In this document: positions 16,332 through 24,498 of the stretch, piece by piece
Position numbering within the stretch: position 1 is the stretch's first letter
How the letters are laid out: every line of letters starts with the position of its first letter
DNA from: Mycobacteriales bacterium
GTDB lineage: Bacteria > Actinomycetota > Actinomycetes > Mycobacteriales > SCTD01
Reading direction: 5' to 3'
Length of the DNA stretch: 62,569 bases
Assembly: GCA_040902655.1 (NCBI GenBank)
Contig: JBBDWV010000005.1
Span: forward strand, 131,810-194,378
Made by a program: the position numbers and the translations under genes
Notes under the pieces: model-generated
The model's database searches: none
The model's input: only the letters and a program-made list of their open reading frames with translations
Told to the model about the DNA's origin: nothing

Positions 16332-17480
16332 TTACTGCGCGTTGACCTTCCCGACCTGGCCGCGCTCGATGAGGATCACCTGCTCGTTCCCGGACAGCGC
16401 GGCGGTGTCCAGCGGCGCCGCCAGGGCAATGATCGCGGCAGCGACGACCGCGGGGCGGCGGACGGCCGCCGCCAGCCTCGCCCCGAGCGGCCAGGCCTCG
16501 GCAGTCGTGGAGTGACCGGCCTGCAGCCTGCGCGTGCCGGCCTCGATCAGGGGCACGAAGGCGCAGACCACGGTCAGGCTGGCCAGGATGGCAACCTTGA
16601 TACCGAACTCGGCAGGCTGGAGGGCGATGAGCCCGGCTGCCACCGCGGCGACGGCGGCGCCGTAGACGACGCGGCCGGTCGGCGCCTTCGGGGCGGTCTG
16701 CGGGTCCGACATCATGAAGAACACGAAGACCAGCAACTCCGGCGACAGGGCGATGTTCAGCCAGTAGGACAGCCCGCCGATCGGTCCCTCGTGCCAGAGG
16801 GCGATGAAGCTGCTACCGGTCAGCGCCAGGACCGCGATCAGCAGGCCGAAGGTGACCAGGAAGGACGCCGCCATCGGGATCATCCGGACCGACCTCAGGA
16901 TCCAGAAGGCGCCGAGCAGGATGACGCCGTAGGCCAGCACGACTCCGAGGACGTTCGGGCCCCACCACAGGTACTGCGCGAAGACGTGGTTCGGCCCGAC
17001 CACCAGCAGGACCCAGACGATGCCGATGTTCGACGGGTTGAACAGATGGCGGCCCTGAGGCCGCAGCAGGTGCTTGGTGAGCAGCGCGATCAGCCCGGCG
17101 AGCAGGAACCACTCGATGCCGTTGAGGCTCCACCAGTCCCCGGGACGGGTGCCCGAGGCCCGCAGGATGAAGGCAATGCTGCTGCCGGTGAGGATGCCGC
17201 TGGCCGGCCAGGCCAGCGTGCGCAGGCTGCGGAAGGTGAGCACCGACTCCACGAGGCCGCAGGCGACGATGGTGATCACGATCTGCGCGATCGACACCTT
17301 GAAGTCCAGCAGCGTCTGCCCGAGGACGTGCAGCGTCAGAATGACGGCCGACAGCTTCAGGCGCGGATCCCGCCGGTTGGGCAGCACCACCGGGATCTGC
17401 TCGCCGCGCCAGGTGATCGACAGCGGCTCGAGCGTCCCGGCCGCGGTGCCGGCGGTGGCCGGCGCGGGGGCGGTGGTCAC
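16332..17480 (-). CDS. RnfD/NqrB-like (UnbU-like) membrane protein
   Basis: A 382-residue polytopic protein; the GTG start at 17480 overlaps the upstream stop by 4 bp (GTGA). It has roughly ten hydrophobic segments, from VSIAQIVITIVACGLVESVL onward. The stretches HLFNPSNIGIVWVLLVVGPN and FMMSDPQTAPKAPTGRVVYG resemble RnfD/NqrB, which carry flavin and move electrons and cations across the membrane; the same superfamily includes UnbU of enediyne clusters. I do not see the SGAT-type Thr that binds FMN in Rnf/Nqr, and no other rnf gene is nearby. With the DM13 protein and MFS transporter upstream it forms a three-gene operon. Confidence 0.8.
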   Translation of the reverse strand: MTTAPAPATAGTAAGTLEPLSITWRGEQIPVVLPNRRDPRLKLSAVILTLHVLGQTLLDFKVSIAQIVITIVACGLVESVLTFRSLRTLAWPASGILTGSSIAFILRASGTRPGDWWSLNGIEWFLLAGLIALLTKHLLRPQGRHLFNPSNIGIVWVLLVVGPNHVFAQYLWWGPNVLGVVLAYGVILLGAFWILRSVRMIPMAASFLVTFGLLIAVLALTGSSFIALWHEGPIGGLSYWLNIALSPELLVFVFFMMSDPQTAPKAPTGRVVYGAAVAAVAAGLIALQPAEFGIKVAILASLTVVCAFVPLIEAGTRRLQAGHSTTAEAWPLGARLAAAVRRPAVVAAAIIALAAPLDTAALSGNEQVILIERGQVGKVNAQ

Positions 17481-18400
17481 GCCGGCTGCAGCCGCGCCGC
17501 GGCGTAGGCGTTGCTGGTCAGCTCGCACCAGATGACCAGCGAGCGGTAGCGCGTCGGATCGAGCCCCGCCGGCAGCACGAAGTTGAGAGCGCCGGCCGTG
17601 ACGTCCAGCGAGGCGAGGGTCGGTGACCTCGCGTCGCGGATCTGCTCGGTGGTGCGCGGTGCCTCCAGGGTGCTGAGCTGGAGCTCGAGGTCGACGTTGG
17701 CGGTCACGAAGAAGTCCTCGAGCCGCAGGGCATACCTGCCGTCGGGCAGCCGGTAGATGGTGGCGCTGCCCGTCCCGACCTGGTCGACCCGGTAGAACGA
17801 TCCGCTGACCACAGCGGCTCCCGGGGCGCCCATCCCCGGCAGGGGCGGCTCGACCAGCGGGACCTCGACCTGCTGCTCGACGTGCAGCTCCCACGGTCCG
17901 TCGGCGCTCACCTCGAGCCGCACGCTGCCGGTGTCGATCCCGTAGCCGGGCTCACTGGACGGGCACGCGGTGTCGAGCACGGGCCGCTGCTGGCCCGGGG
18001 CGCGGACGAGCATGCGCCCCGTCGAGCAGCTCGCGGTGACCCGGTACTGGATCGCTTCGGCGTCGATGGTGACGGCCGGCGTGGTGGTCGAACCGTCCCC
18101 GCTGAGCGTGGTCACCCCCTGCCACCACGGCTGGGAGCGCAGCACCGACTGCGTCGCCACCGAGGCGCCGGGATCTCCCGCGTCGCTGCTCCGGCTCACC
18201 GCCGCCGGTCGCGGGGTCGGGGTCTCGGAACCGAAGACCTGCTCGCGCAGCCCGAGGACGTTCCCCCCGAACATCGCGCTGACGACCACCGCGAGCAGCC
18301 CGACCGAGGAGGCGACCCGACGGAGGCCGCCTGCCGGGGCACTCCCCGGAGCTGTCACCACCGGGGGCACGCTCTCGCGAAGGTCGCTGTCCTGGGCCAC
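17477..18400 (-). CDS. Membrane-anchored DM13 domain protein
   Basis: A 307-residue protein with a GTG start. One N-terminal transmembrane anchor (VGLLAVVVSAMFGGNVLGL) puts the rest outside the cytoplasm. The C-terminal ~105 residues are a DM13 domain: GSFYRVDQVGTGSATIYRLP, RYALRLEDFFVTANVDLELQ, ending SLVIWCELTSNAYAAARL with the family's C-terminal Trp-Cys motif. DM13 domains are predicted to take part in extracytoplasmic electron transfer. The middle (residues ~90-190) has two Cys and no recognised domain. It lies 12 nt after the MFS stop and overlaps the RnfD-like gene, so the products probably work together. Confidence 0.8.
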   Translation of the reverse strand: MAQDSDLRESVPPVVTAPGSAPAGGLRRVASSVGLLAVVVSAMFGGNVLGLREQVFGSETPTPRPAAVSRSSDAGDPGASVATQSVLRSQPWWQGVTTLSGDGSTTTPAVTIDAEAIQYRVTASCSTGRMLVRAPGQQRPVLDTACPSSEPGYGIDTGSVRLEVSADGPWELHVEQQVEVPLVEPPLPGMGAPGAAVVSGSFYRVDQVGTGSATIYRLPDGRYALRLEDFFVTANVDLELQLSTLEAPRTTEQIRDARSPTLASLDVTAGALNFVLPAGLDPTRYRSLVIWCELTSNAYAAARLQPA

Positions 18401-18412
18401 CCCCCGATGGTG

Positions 18413-20080
18413 TCACGATCCGGGCTCGGTACGGACCGCTCCGGCCGCCGTGACCGGTGGGTGGCAGCCCAACTCCTCCGCGGTGATCTCCTCCAGCTGA
18501 CGACGCCGCGTCTCGACTCCGACGAAGACCAGGGCGAGGGCGCCGAGACCGAGGGGTACCGCACCGAGCAGCGCGGTCCTGGCAATGGACGGCGGTGTCG
18601 TGCCGGCGACGACCAGGGCGAGGATGCCGACCCCGCCGAGCTTGCTGGCACCGGCGGCGAGTCCCGTGCCGCGTGAGCGCACCCGGGTGGGAAAGCTCTC
18701 GGACGCGTACGCGAGCAGCGCCGCCAGAATCGAGCTGATCCCGGTGATCGGCAGGACGAGCAGGAGGTAGAGACGGAGCCGGTCGTCGGCCACCCCGTCA
18801 CCGAGGACGACGAGGCACCCGAGCGATGCTGCGGTGAGCAGCCCGAGCAGGATCATCGTCTTCTTGGCGCTCCAGAACCCGTACATCCAGGCGATCACGA
18901 ACGTCAACGGAAACCCGAGCAGAGCGGAATCGCGAAGGATCGTGGCGGACGTCACCTCGGAGAAGCCCAGCTGCTGCAGGTTGGACGGGATCCAGAGCTG
19001 GAACCCGAAGGTCACCAGCCCGACCCCCAGCCCGAACAGCACCACCACCGCCGACAGCCCGGTCAGGGGCGACCGGAACAGCTGCGTCCAGCCACCGCGC
19101 AGGCCGTCCTCGATCCCGAGCTCGGACCGGTCCTGCTGCACGACGGCGGCGCCGTACCGGACCAGCACCGCCCGGGCCTCGGCGTCCCGGCCGTTCTGGA
19201 TGAGGAACCTCGGCGACTCGGGGATCCACCGGTTGAGCAGCAGGAGCAGCACCCCGGTGGGCAGCCCCAGCAGCCAGAGGATGCGCCAGCTGTAGGTCGG
19301 CGTGAGCTCGGCCGCGAGCCAGCTGACCACGATGTAGGCGCCGGCGACGTCACCGCCGATCAGCACCATGAGCCAACCGCGGTGCCGCGCCGGGATGGCC
19401 TCGGCCAGCAGGGCGAAGGTGATCGGGAGCATCCCGCCTGCCCCCAGTCCCATCACGAAGCACATGAGCAGGTTCCAGCCGAAGCCGGGCATCGAGCCGC
19501 AGACGGAGGTGGCGATGAACAGGATCGCGGCCAGCAGGATCGCCGGGCGACGGCCCACCCGGTCGCCCAGCCAGCCCCAGATCAGCGAGCCCAGGACGGT
19601 TCCGGTGATGCCCGCGAAGGGGAGCCAGGCGACCGGGACCGTGCCGGCCGGGTTCAGGGCCGAGCGGAGTCCGTACTCCGCACCCATGCCGGGGAGCACG
19701 AAGCCGAGCGTCACCGGCTTCATCACGTCGATGGTGACCGCTGCCGACAGCACCAGCAGCAGCGCGATGTGCGTGCGGGAGAGCGGGGCGTCGTCGAGCG
19801 GCTTCACCCGGAGCGAGGCAGCCGCCGGCCGCACCCGCGAGCGGGGCGGCAGCAGGCCGTACAGCGTGGCGGCCAGGCCGACCAGGATCAGCGCCATGCC
19901 GGCCTTCATCGGGCCGTCGAGCGGCATTCCGGCCAGCCGGTAACCCATGTCGGCGGCGCCGAGGTACATCGGCAGGTGCAGGAGCACACCGAGCGTGACG
20001 GCGGCGGCGCCCGCCCAGAAGGCGGCCGGGGAGGCGAAGGTGATGCCACCCTGGCGTGCTGGTGACCCGGCGCCCTTCAT
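18413..20080 (-). CDS. MFS transporter with N-terminal extension
   Basis: A 555-residue protein from the ATG at 20080. The first ~120 residues add two hydrophobic segments (AAFWAGAAAVTLGVLLHL; KAGMALILVGLAATLYGLL) to a standard twelve-helix MFS core. Signature motif A is present (GSLIWGWLGDRVGRRPAILL), and PESPRFLIQNGRDAEARAVL resembles the sugar/metabolite porter branch. The substrate cannot be assigned. It is the first gene of the operon with the DM13 and RnfD-like genes, which suggests that the transported compound and the predicted surface redox pair belong to one pathway. Confidence 0.85.
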   Translation of the reverse strand: MKGAGSPARQGGITFASPAAFWAGAAAVTLGVLLHLPMYLGAADMGYRLAGMPLDGPMKAGMALILVGLAATLYGLLPPRSRVRPAAASLRVKPLDDAPLSRTHIALLLVLSAAVTIDVMKPVTLGFVLPGMGAEYGLRSALNPAGTVPVAWLPFAGITGTVLGSLIWGWLGDRVGRRPAILLAAILFIATSVCGSMPGFGWNLLMCFVMGLGAGGMLPITFALLAEAIPARHRGWLMVLIGGDVAGAYIVVSWLAAELTPTYSWRILWLLGLPTGVLLLLLNRWIPESPRFLIQNGRDAEARAVLVRYGAAVVQQDRSELGIEDGLRGGWTQLFRSPLTGLSAVVVLFGLGVGLVTFGFQLWIPSNLQQLGFSEVTSATILRDSALLGFPLTFVIAWMYGFWSAKKTMILLGLLTAASLGCLVVLGDGVADDRLRLYLLLVLPITGISSILAALLAYASESFPTRVRSRGTGLAAGASKLGGVGILALVVAGTTPPSIARTALLGAVPLGLGALALVFVGVETRRRQLEEITAEELGCHPPVTAAGAVRTEPGS

Positions 20081-20210
20081 CCGGATTCCCCTCCTCGCCC
20101 GGGCAGCGTGCAGCGGCCGCCGTGTGACGGCAAGGTAGGAGTCTGCGCGGGAAAGGTCCACCGATCCGGCAGGGGGCACGCGGGTCCGTGGGCACGCAGG
20201 TCCGTGGGTC

Positions 20211-21197
20211 TCAGGACCCGCGCCGACAGCGCCGGACGTGCGACCCGAAGTCCCAGTCCGCGAGGAAGTCCGCAGCGGCGGCCCTGCCGGCGTGGTAGAG
20301 CCGGTCGGCCGTGCCCCTGTCGAGATCGAAGTCGACGACGGACACACCGTCGGTCGGCACGAAGACGGTCCGCTCCACCGTGCAGGGGTCCTCCAGGTAC
20401 GAGCTGCCCTGGTCGGTGAGCAACGTGTCCAGCGCCGCCAGCCCGATCCCCACCGGCCCGTCCACCTCGCGGATCACCGAGGGGCTGGGCGGCTGGGTCG
20501 TCAGCCGTACGCCGAACGTCGGCCAGCGCGGGTCGATCGAGTCGGGCCGGTCGAACAGGTCGACGGGGAAGGTCGAGAGCAGCCCACCGTCCACCCAGGT
20601 CGCCTCGCCGCGTGACGTCGGCTGCCGCACCGGACGGAAGAAGAAGGGGATCGCGGCGCTGGCCCGCACGGCGCGCGCCACGGGCAGGTCGTCCACGCCG
20701 TACTCTGCCAGGTCCCACGGCAGGCGCACCAGGCGCTGGCGGGACAGGTCCGAGACGGTCACCACGAGCCGGTACGCCCGCTCGGCCGGCAGTCCTTCGG
20801 CGGCCGGGTCCGCCACGGGGATCCGCAGGTCGCCGAAGGTGCGGATGCCCAGCTCCCCCAGCACCCCGGTCAGGAAGTCCTCCAGGTAACGCCCCTCGTA
20901 GAGCCCGTCGTGCACGAGCAGGGACAGCGCCCGGCCCAGCAGGGGCAACCGGCCGAGCCCGCAGGGGTCGCGGAAGCGCCGGTAGTCCAGCGAGCGCACC
21001 AGGTCGGTGAGCCGGTCCACCGGCTCACCCGCCGACTGCAGTGCCGCTGTCAGCGCGGCGACGACCGCGCCCGCCGACGATCCGGCCAGTCGCGGGAAGG
21101 TGTAGCCGGCCTCGGCCAGCGTCGCCACCGCGCCCACCAGACCGATGCCCTTGACGCCGCCGCCCTCGAGGACCAGGTCTGCCTGCACGGTCCGCAC
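20211..21197 (-). CDS. Patatin-like phospholipase
   Basis: A 328-residue cytoplasmic serine lipase of the patatin family. The oxyanion motif LEGGGVKGIGLVGAV, the nucleophile elbow LAGSSAGAVVAAL and the catalytic Asp in WVDGGLLSTFPVDLF are all present, so it should be an active Ser-Asp hydrolase acting on phospholipids or other acyl esters. No signal peptide or membrane segment is evident. The gene is divergent from the selenocysteine redoxin gene, with only about 50 bp between starts. Confidence 0.9.
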   Translation of the reverse strand: MRTVQADLVLEGGGVKGIGLVGAVATLAEAGYTFPRLAGSSAGAVVAALTAALQSAGEPVDRLTDLVRSLDYRRFRDPCGLGRLPLLGRALSLLVHDGLYEGRYLEDFLTGVLGELGIRTFGDLRIPVADPAAEGLPAERAYRLVVTVSDLSRQRLVRLPWDLAEYGVDDLPVARAVRASAAIPFFFRPVRQPTSRGEATWVDGGLLSTFPVDLFDRPDSIDPRWPTFGVRLTTQPPSPSVIREVDGPVGIGLAALDTLLTDQGSSYLEDPCTVERTVFVPTDGVSVVDFDLDRGTADRLYHAGRAAAADFLADWDFGSHVRRCRRGS

Positions 21198-21250
21198 ACT
21201 ATGGCTCCCAGCGGGAGCGTAGGCGCGGGAGGAGCGGGAAGGCCGGCGCC

Positions 21251-21910
21251 ATGAGCACTGGAGATCTGCTGCTGGACCTGCGGTCGGACGAGGGGGCGGC
21301 GCTGCTGTTCGTGGCGCTGCGCGGCGACTTCTGACCCTTCTGCTGCGGCCAGGCGGTCCGTCTGGCGAACACCTTCCCCGAGCTCAGCCGGCTGGGGGCC
21401 GAGGTCGTGCTGGCCTCGGTGGACCCGCCGGCGGCGCAGTGGGCGATGAACCGGACCTGGCACCTGCCGTTCCGCTGGGTCAGCGATTCGGACGGCACCC
21501 GGCTCGCCATCCCGTTGGAGATCTGGAACCCCGACGAACGCAGCGGCCTGTTCCACCCGCTCGTCACCCTCGTCGCGCCCGACGGCCGGCGGCTGGTCGA
21601 GCACCGCTCACGTGACTTCGTGGACCGGGCCGACGACCAGGACGTGTTCGACGCGCTGCGCGAGCTCGAGCTTCCGGCCCGCGCCGAAGCCGCCCCCTGG
21701 GATCCGGGCCTGGTCCCGGAGCCGACCCCGAATGCGTTTCGCACCGACGCCTTCGGCGCGTACTTCCGCGGCATCCGGTCGGCCAGCCGGGCTCTGACCG
21801 GCCGGATGCGCGACGAGCAGGACGCCGGCGAGCTGCGGCGCACCGGCCGGATGGCGGAGTCCTTCCTCGAGTCGTGGCAGGAGCGACGCGACGCGCACGC
21901 CCCGCCGTAG
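21251..21910 (+). CDS. Selenocysteine-containing redoxin (AhpC/Prx-like), in-frame TGA
   Basis: Read through the TGA at 21332-21334, this is one 219-residue protein: ALLFVALRGDF-U28-PFCCGQAVRLANTFPEL, then GAEVVLASVDPPAAQWA. The pattern is that of AhpC/TSA-like redoxins, whose active site is normally [GW]-x-CPFC, with Sec in place of the first Cys and Cys31 as the resolving residue. The reading frame is open on both sides, codon use is uniform and a potential hairpin follows the TGA. The ATG at 21251 is preceded by GGAGGAGCGGGAAGG. It would reduce peroxides or disulfides. SelD, the selenium donor enzyme, lies 4 kb away. A conventional reading would miss the first 52 residues. The alternative is a nonsense mutation. 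Confidence 0.85.
21332..21366 (+). promoter_or_regulatory. UGA selenocysteine codon and candidate bacterial SECIS hairpin
   Basis: The in-frame TGA (21332-21334) is followed after 13 nt by the stem GCCAG (21348-21352) / CTGGC (21362-21366) with a 9-nt loop GCGGTCCGT containing the GGU typical of SelB-binding loops. The spacing is in the range used by bacterial SECIS elements. Confidence 0.6.
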
Positions 21911-21957
21911 GCGCGCAGACCGACGTAGCAGCGGCTGCCGCGCGGGCCGACCTTCCG

Positions 21958-23355
21958 TCACAGACCCCGGTCGGCCTCGAGCAGCCGCAGCCAGACCTCG
22001 CTGAGGGTGGGGAACGCGGGCACCGCGTGCCACAGGGTGGCGAGCGGGACCTGGGCGACGACGGCGATCGTCGCGGCGTGCAGCATCTCACCCACCTGCG
22101 GCCCGACGAAGGTGGCACCGACGATCACCCGCTGCTGCTGGTCGATCACCAGCTGGGCCTTGCCGCGGGAATCAGCCGCCACGAGGGCGCCGGCGGCCAC
22201 GGCGGCGGTGCCGTACGTCACCACCTTGACGTCCAGACCCGCCTCACGGGCCTGTCGCTCGGTCAGCCCCACGGCGGCGATCTCGGGGTCGGTGAAGACC
22301 ACCTGCGGCACTGCCCGGTGGTCGGCCCAGGCGGAGCCCTCCTTTCCGGCGAGGACATCGCCGACCTGACGGGCCTGGTACTTGCCCTGGTGGGTCAGGA
22401 GCGCACGGCCGTTGACGTCACCGGCGGCGTAGAGCCAGCCGTCCTCCACGGCGGTGACCCGCAGCTGGTCGTCCACCTCCAGCGGACCGCCCGGAGACAG
22501 GCCGACCGCCTCGAGGCCGATGTCGTCGGTGTTGTAGGCGCGGCCCGCCGCGACCAGCACCTCGTCGCCCACCAGCACCGTCCCGTCGTCGAGGGTGAGC
22601 CGCACCGGACCGTCGGCGCCCTCCCTCTCGGCGCGCTCCGCACGGCGCCCGGTCAGGACCCGGATGCCCTCGTCGGCGAAGACCTCGGCCAGCACCTCGC
22701 CCACCCAGGGCTCGTAGTTCGACAACAGCCGGTCGGCCATCTCGACCACGGTGACCTCCGCGGCCCCGAGCCGGCGGTAGGCCTGCGCCATCTCCGCGCC
22801 CACGACACCGCCGCCCAGGACCAGCAGCCGATTCGGGATCTGCTTGGCCGTGGTGACCTGCCGGTTGTCCCAGGAGGTGATCTCGCGCAGCCCCTTCACC
22901 GGTGGCGCCGCGGCGCGGGTACCGGTGGCGACGACCACGCCGCGGCGCGCCGTCAGCCGGCTGACCGTACCGTCCGGAGCTGTCACCTCGACCTGCCGGG
23001 GACCGGCCAGCCGGCCGGCGCCGCGGACCAGCGTCGCGCCGACGCTGTCCAGCCAGCCGGCCTGCGAGCTGTCGTCGAGGTGGCTGATGACGTCGTCGCG
23101 GCGGGCCAGCACGGCATCCACGTCGACGTCGCCGGTGACCGCTCCGGCAGCGCCGGGCAGCCGCTTCGCCGCCGCCAGCGCGTGCAGCGGCACCAGCAGC
23201 GCCTTGCTCGGCATACAGGCCCAGTACGAGCACTCACCCCCGACCAGCTCGGCCTCCACGACCGCGCAGGTCAGTCCGTTGTCCCGGGCGTACCAGGCCA
23301 CGTTCGTCCCGGTCGATCCGGCGCCCAGCACGATCACGTCGTACTCGTCGGTCAT
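21958..23355 (-). CDS. NAD(P)/FAD-dependent disulfide oxidoreductase family protein
   Basis: A 465-residue class I pyridine nucleotide-disulfide oxidoreductase. FAD motif VIVLGAGSTGTNVAWYA, redox pair in GGECSYWACMPSKAL (C-x4-C), NAD motif LLVLGGGVVGAEMAQAY and FAD motif WLYAAGDVNGRALLTH are clear, with the C-terminal dimer domain. The usual catalytic His-x-His-Pro-Thr is replaced by VPAFPTLSEVW, so the acid/base His is missing; this is seen in mercuric-reductase-like paralogues of unknown substrate. It lies downstream of the senB-like gene on the same strand and convergent with the Sec redoxin, so it could feed electrons into selenium or thiol redox chemistry, but that is inference. Confidence 0.85.
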   Translation of the reverse strand: MTDEYDVIVLGAGSTGTNVAWYARDNGLTCAVVEAELVGGECSYWACMPSKALLVPLHALAAAKRLPGAAGAVTGDVDVDAVLARRDDVISHLDDSSQAGWLDSVGATLVRGAGRLAGPRQVEVTAPDGTVSRLTARRGVVVATGTRAAAPPVKGLREITSWDNRQVTTAKQIPNRLLVLGGGVVGAEMAQAYRRLGAAEVTVVEMADRLLSNYEPWVGEVLAEVFADEGIRVLTGRRAERAEREGADGPVRLTLDDGTVLVGDEVLVAAGRAYNTDDIGLEAVGLSPGGPLEVDDQLRVTAVEDGWLYAAGDVNGRALLTHQGKYQARQVGDVLAGKEGSAWADHRAVPQVVFTDPEIAAVGLTERQAREAGLDVKVVTYGTAAVAAGALVAADSRGKAQLVIDQQQRVIVGATFVGPQVGEMLHAATIAVVAQVPLATLWHAVPAFPTLSEVWLRLLEADRGL

Positions 23356-23534
23356 GCGACCTCGCCCTTCTCGCACGTCGGCGACGGTCGCCGACATTGT
23401 GACCGACGACGGCGTCGGCCGCAGGCCACGATGCCCGCCGCGGTCCCGACCCAAGACGAGACGGCATCTCAGGTGGCGGAGCCGGCGAGCAGGTCGCGCA
23501 GCGCGTGCCGGCAGGGTCGGGGACGGGCTGCCGG

Positions 23535-24494
23535 TCAGCCCCTCCCGTGGGTGACGTCGGCGAGCAGGTCGGCCCAGGCCTGCCGCTCGCGCTCCGGCGC
23601 GACCATGTCCCGCCGGGCCGCGACGTGTCCGGCGAGGTCGGCGAGGAATGCGTCGTCGTCGGCCGCCCGCTCGAGCAGCCGCGCCAGGCCGGCCGCGTCG
23701 CCGACGTCGTGGTAGCCGGGGTAGTCGGGGCCGAGCAGTCCGATCGAGCCGTCGATGCGGGTGGACAGGACCGGCGTGCCGGTCGCCAGCGCCTCCGACA
23801 CGACGTTGGCGCCGCCCTCGAGCCGTGAGGTCAGGACGAGCAGGTCGCTGTCGGCCAGCAGCTGCAGCGCCTCGGCCCGCGGCACGTCGCCGCGCCAGCG
23901 GTACCGGGGCTCCCCGGCCGCCTCCCGCGCCGCGCGTTGCGCCGAGCCCGGATCGATCTCCGCGCCCAGGTGCGTGACGCGGACCGGCGACGACGGCGGC
24001 AGCAGGCGCAGCGCCTCGACCACGAGGAACGGGTCCTTCACCGCGCGCAGGTGCGCCAGGAAGACGACCTCCAGGTGATCGCTCCGGGGCGCCCGGCGCG
24101 GCGGCCCGACGACCGACTGGTGGATGCAGCGGGTCCGGGCGTGCAGCGACGCGGGCAGGACGTCGAGCGCCTTGTCCTGCAGCACCACCAGGGCGGTGGC
24201 GGCCTGCAACGCCTGCTGGGCCTCCGGTGACTCCGGGAGGTCCTGGTAGAGGTCCGTGCCGGTCAGCGCGAGCACGACGGGGCAGCCGGGATGCGCCTGC
24301 CTGAACGCGCGCACCGCCGCGGCGCCGCGGCGCGCGTGCAGGGCGACCAGCAGGTCCGCGGGCAGACCCGACCAGGCGGTGGTCACCGCCACGGTGTGCC
24401 CGAGCCCGCGCAGCAGCGCCTCCCAGCGCTCCGCGGTGACCCGGTTACCGCTGTGCGACCGCGGCGGCGCCGGGGTGACGATCTCGACGTGCAC
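23535..24494 (-). CDS. senB: Glycosyltransferase, probable selenosugar synthase (SenB)
   Basis: A 319-residue GT-B-type glycosyltransferase of the GT4 group starting at a GTG four nt after the EgtB-like gene. Motifs include the N-terminal VHVEIVTPAPPRSHSGNRVT, the donor-site ELLVLTSRLEGGANVVSEAL-like segment (E of SRLEGG) and GTPVLSTRIDGSIGLLGPDY. In known selenoneine clusters SenB attaches selenium from selenophosphate to a UDP-sugar to give a selenosugar. The order here, EgtB-like gene, this gene and an adjacent selD, matches senA-senB-senC. The function is assigned from family plus neighbours; on its own it would be called a family 4 glycosyltransferase. Confidence 0.8.
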   Translation of the reverse strand: MHVEIVTPAPPRSHSGNRVTAERWEALLRGLGHTVAVTTAWSGLPADLLVALHARRGAAAVRAFRQAHPGCPVVLALTGTDLYQDLPESPEAQQALQAATALVVLQDKALDVLPASLHARTRCIHQSVVGPPRRAPRSDHLEVVFLAHLRAVKDPFLVVEALRLLPPSSPVRVTHLGAEIDPGSAQRAAREAAGEPRYRWRGDVPRAEALQLLADSDLLVLTSRLEGGANVVSEALATGTPVLSTRIDGSIGLLGPDYPGYHDVGDAAGLARLLERAADDDAFLADLAGHVAARRDMVAPERERQAWADLLADVTHGRG

Positions 24495-24498
24495 GACG

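Noticed and set aside
16332-17480. Part of a classical Rnf complex
   Set aside because: No RnfA, B, C, E or G homologue is adjacent and the FMN-binding SGAT motif is not seen; described as RnfD-like only.
21332-21334. Nonsense mutation in the redoxin gene
   Set aside because: The TGA stands exactly at the redox-active Cys position, and Sec is supported by selD with its own TGA at the catalytic site close by; kept as the alternative, not the main call.
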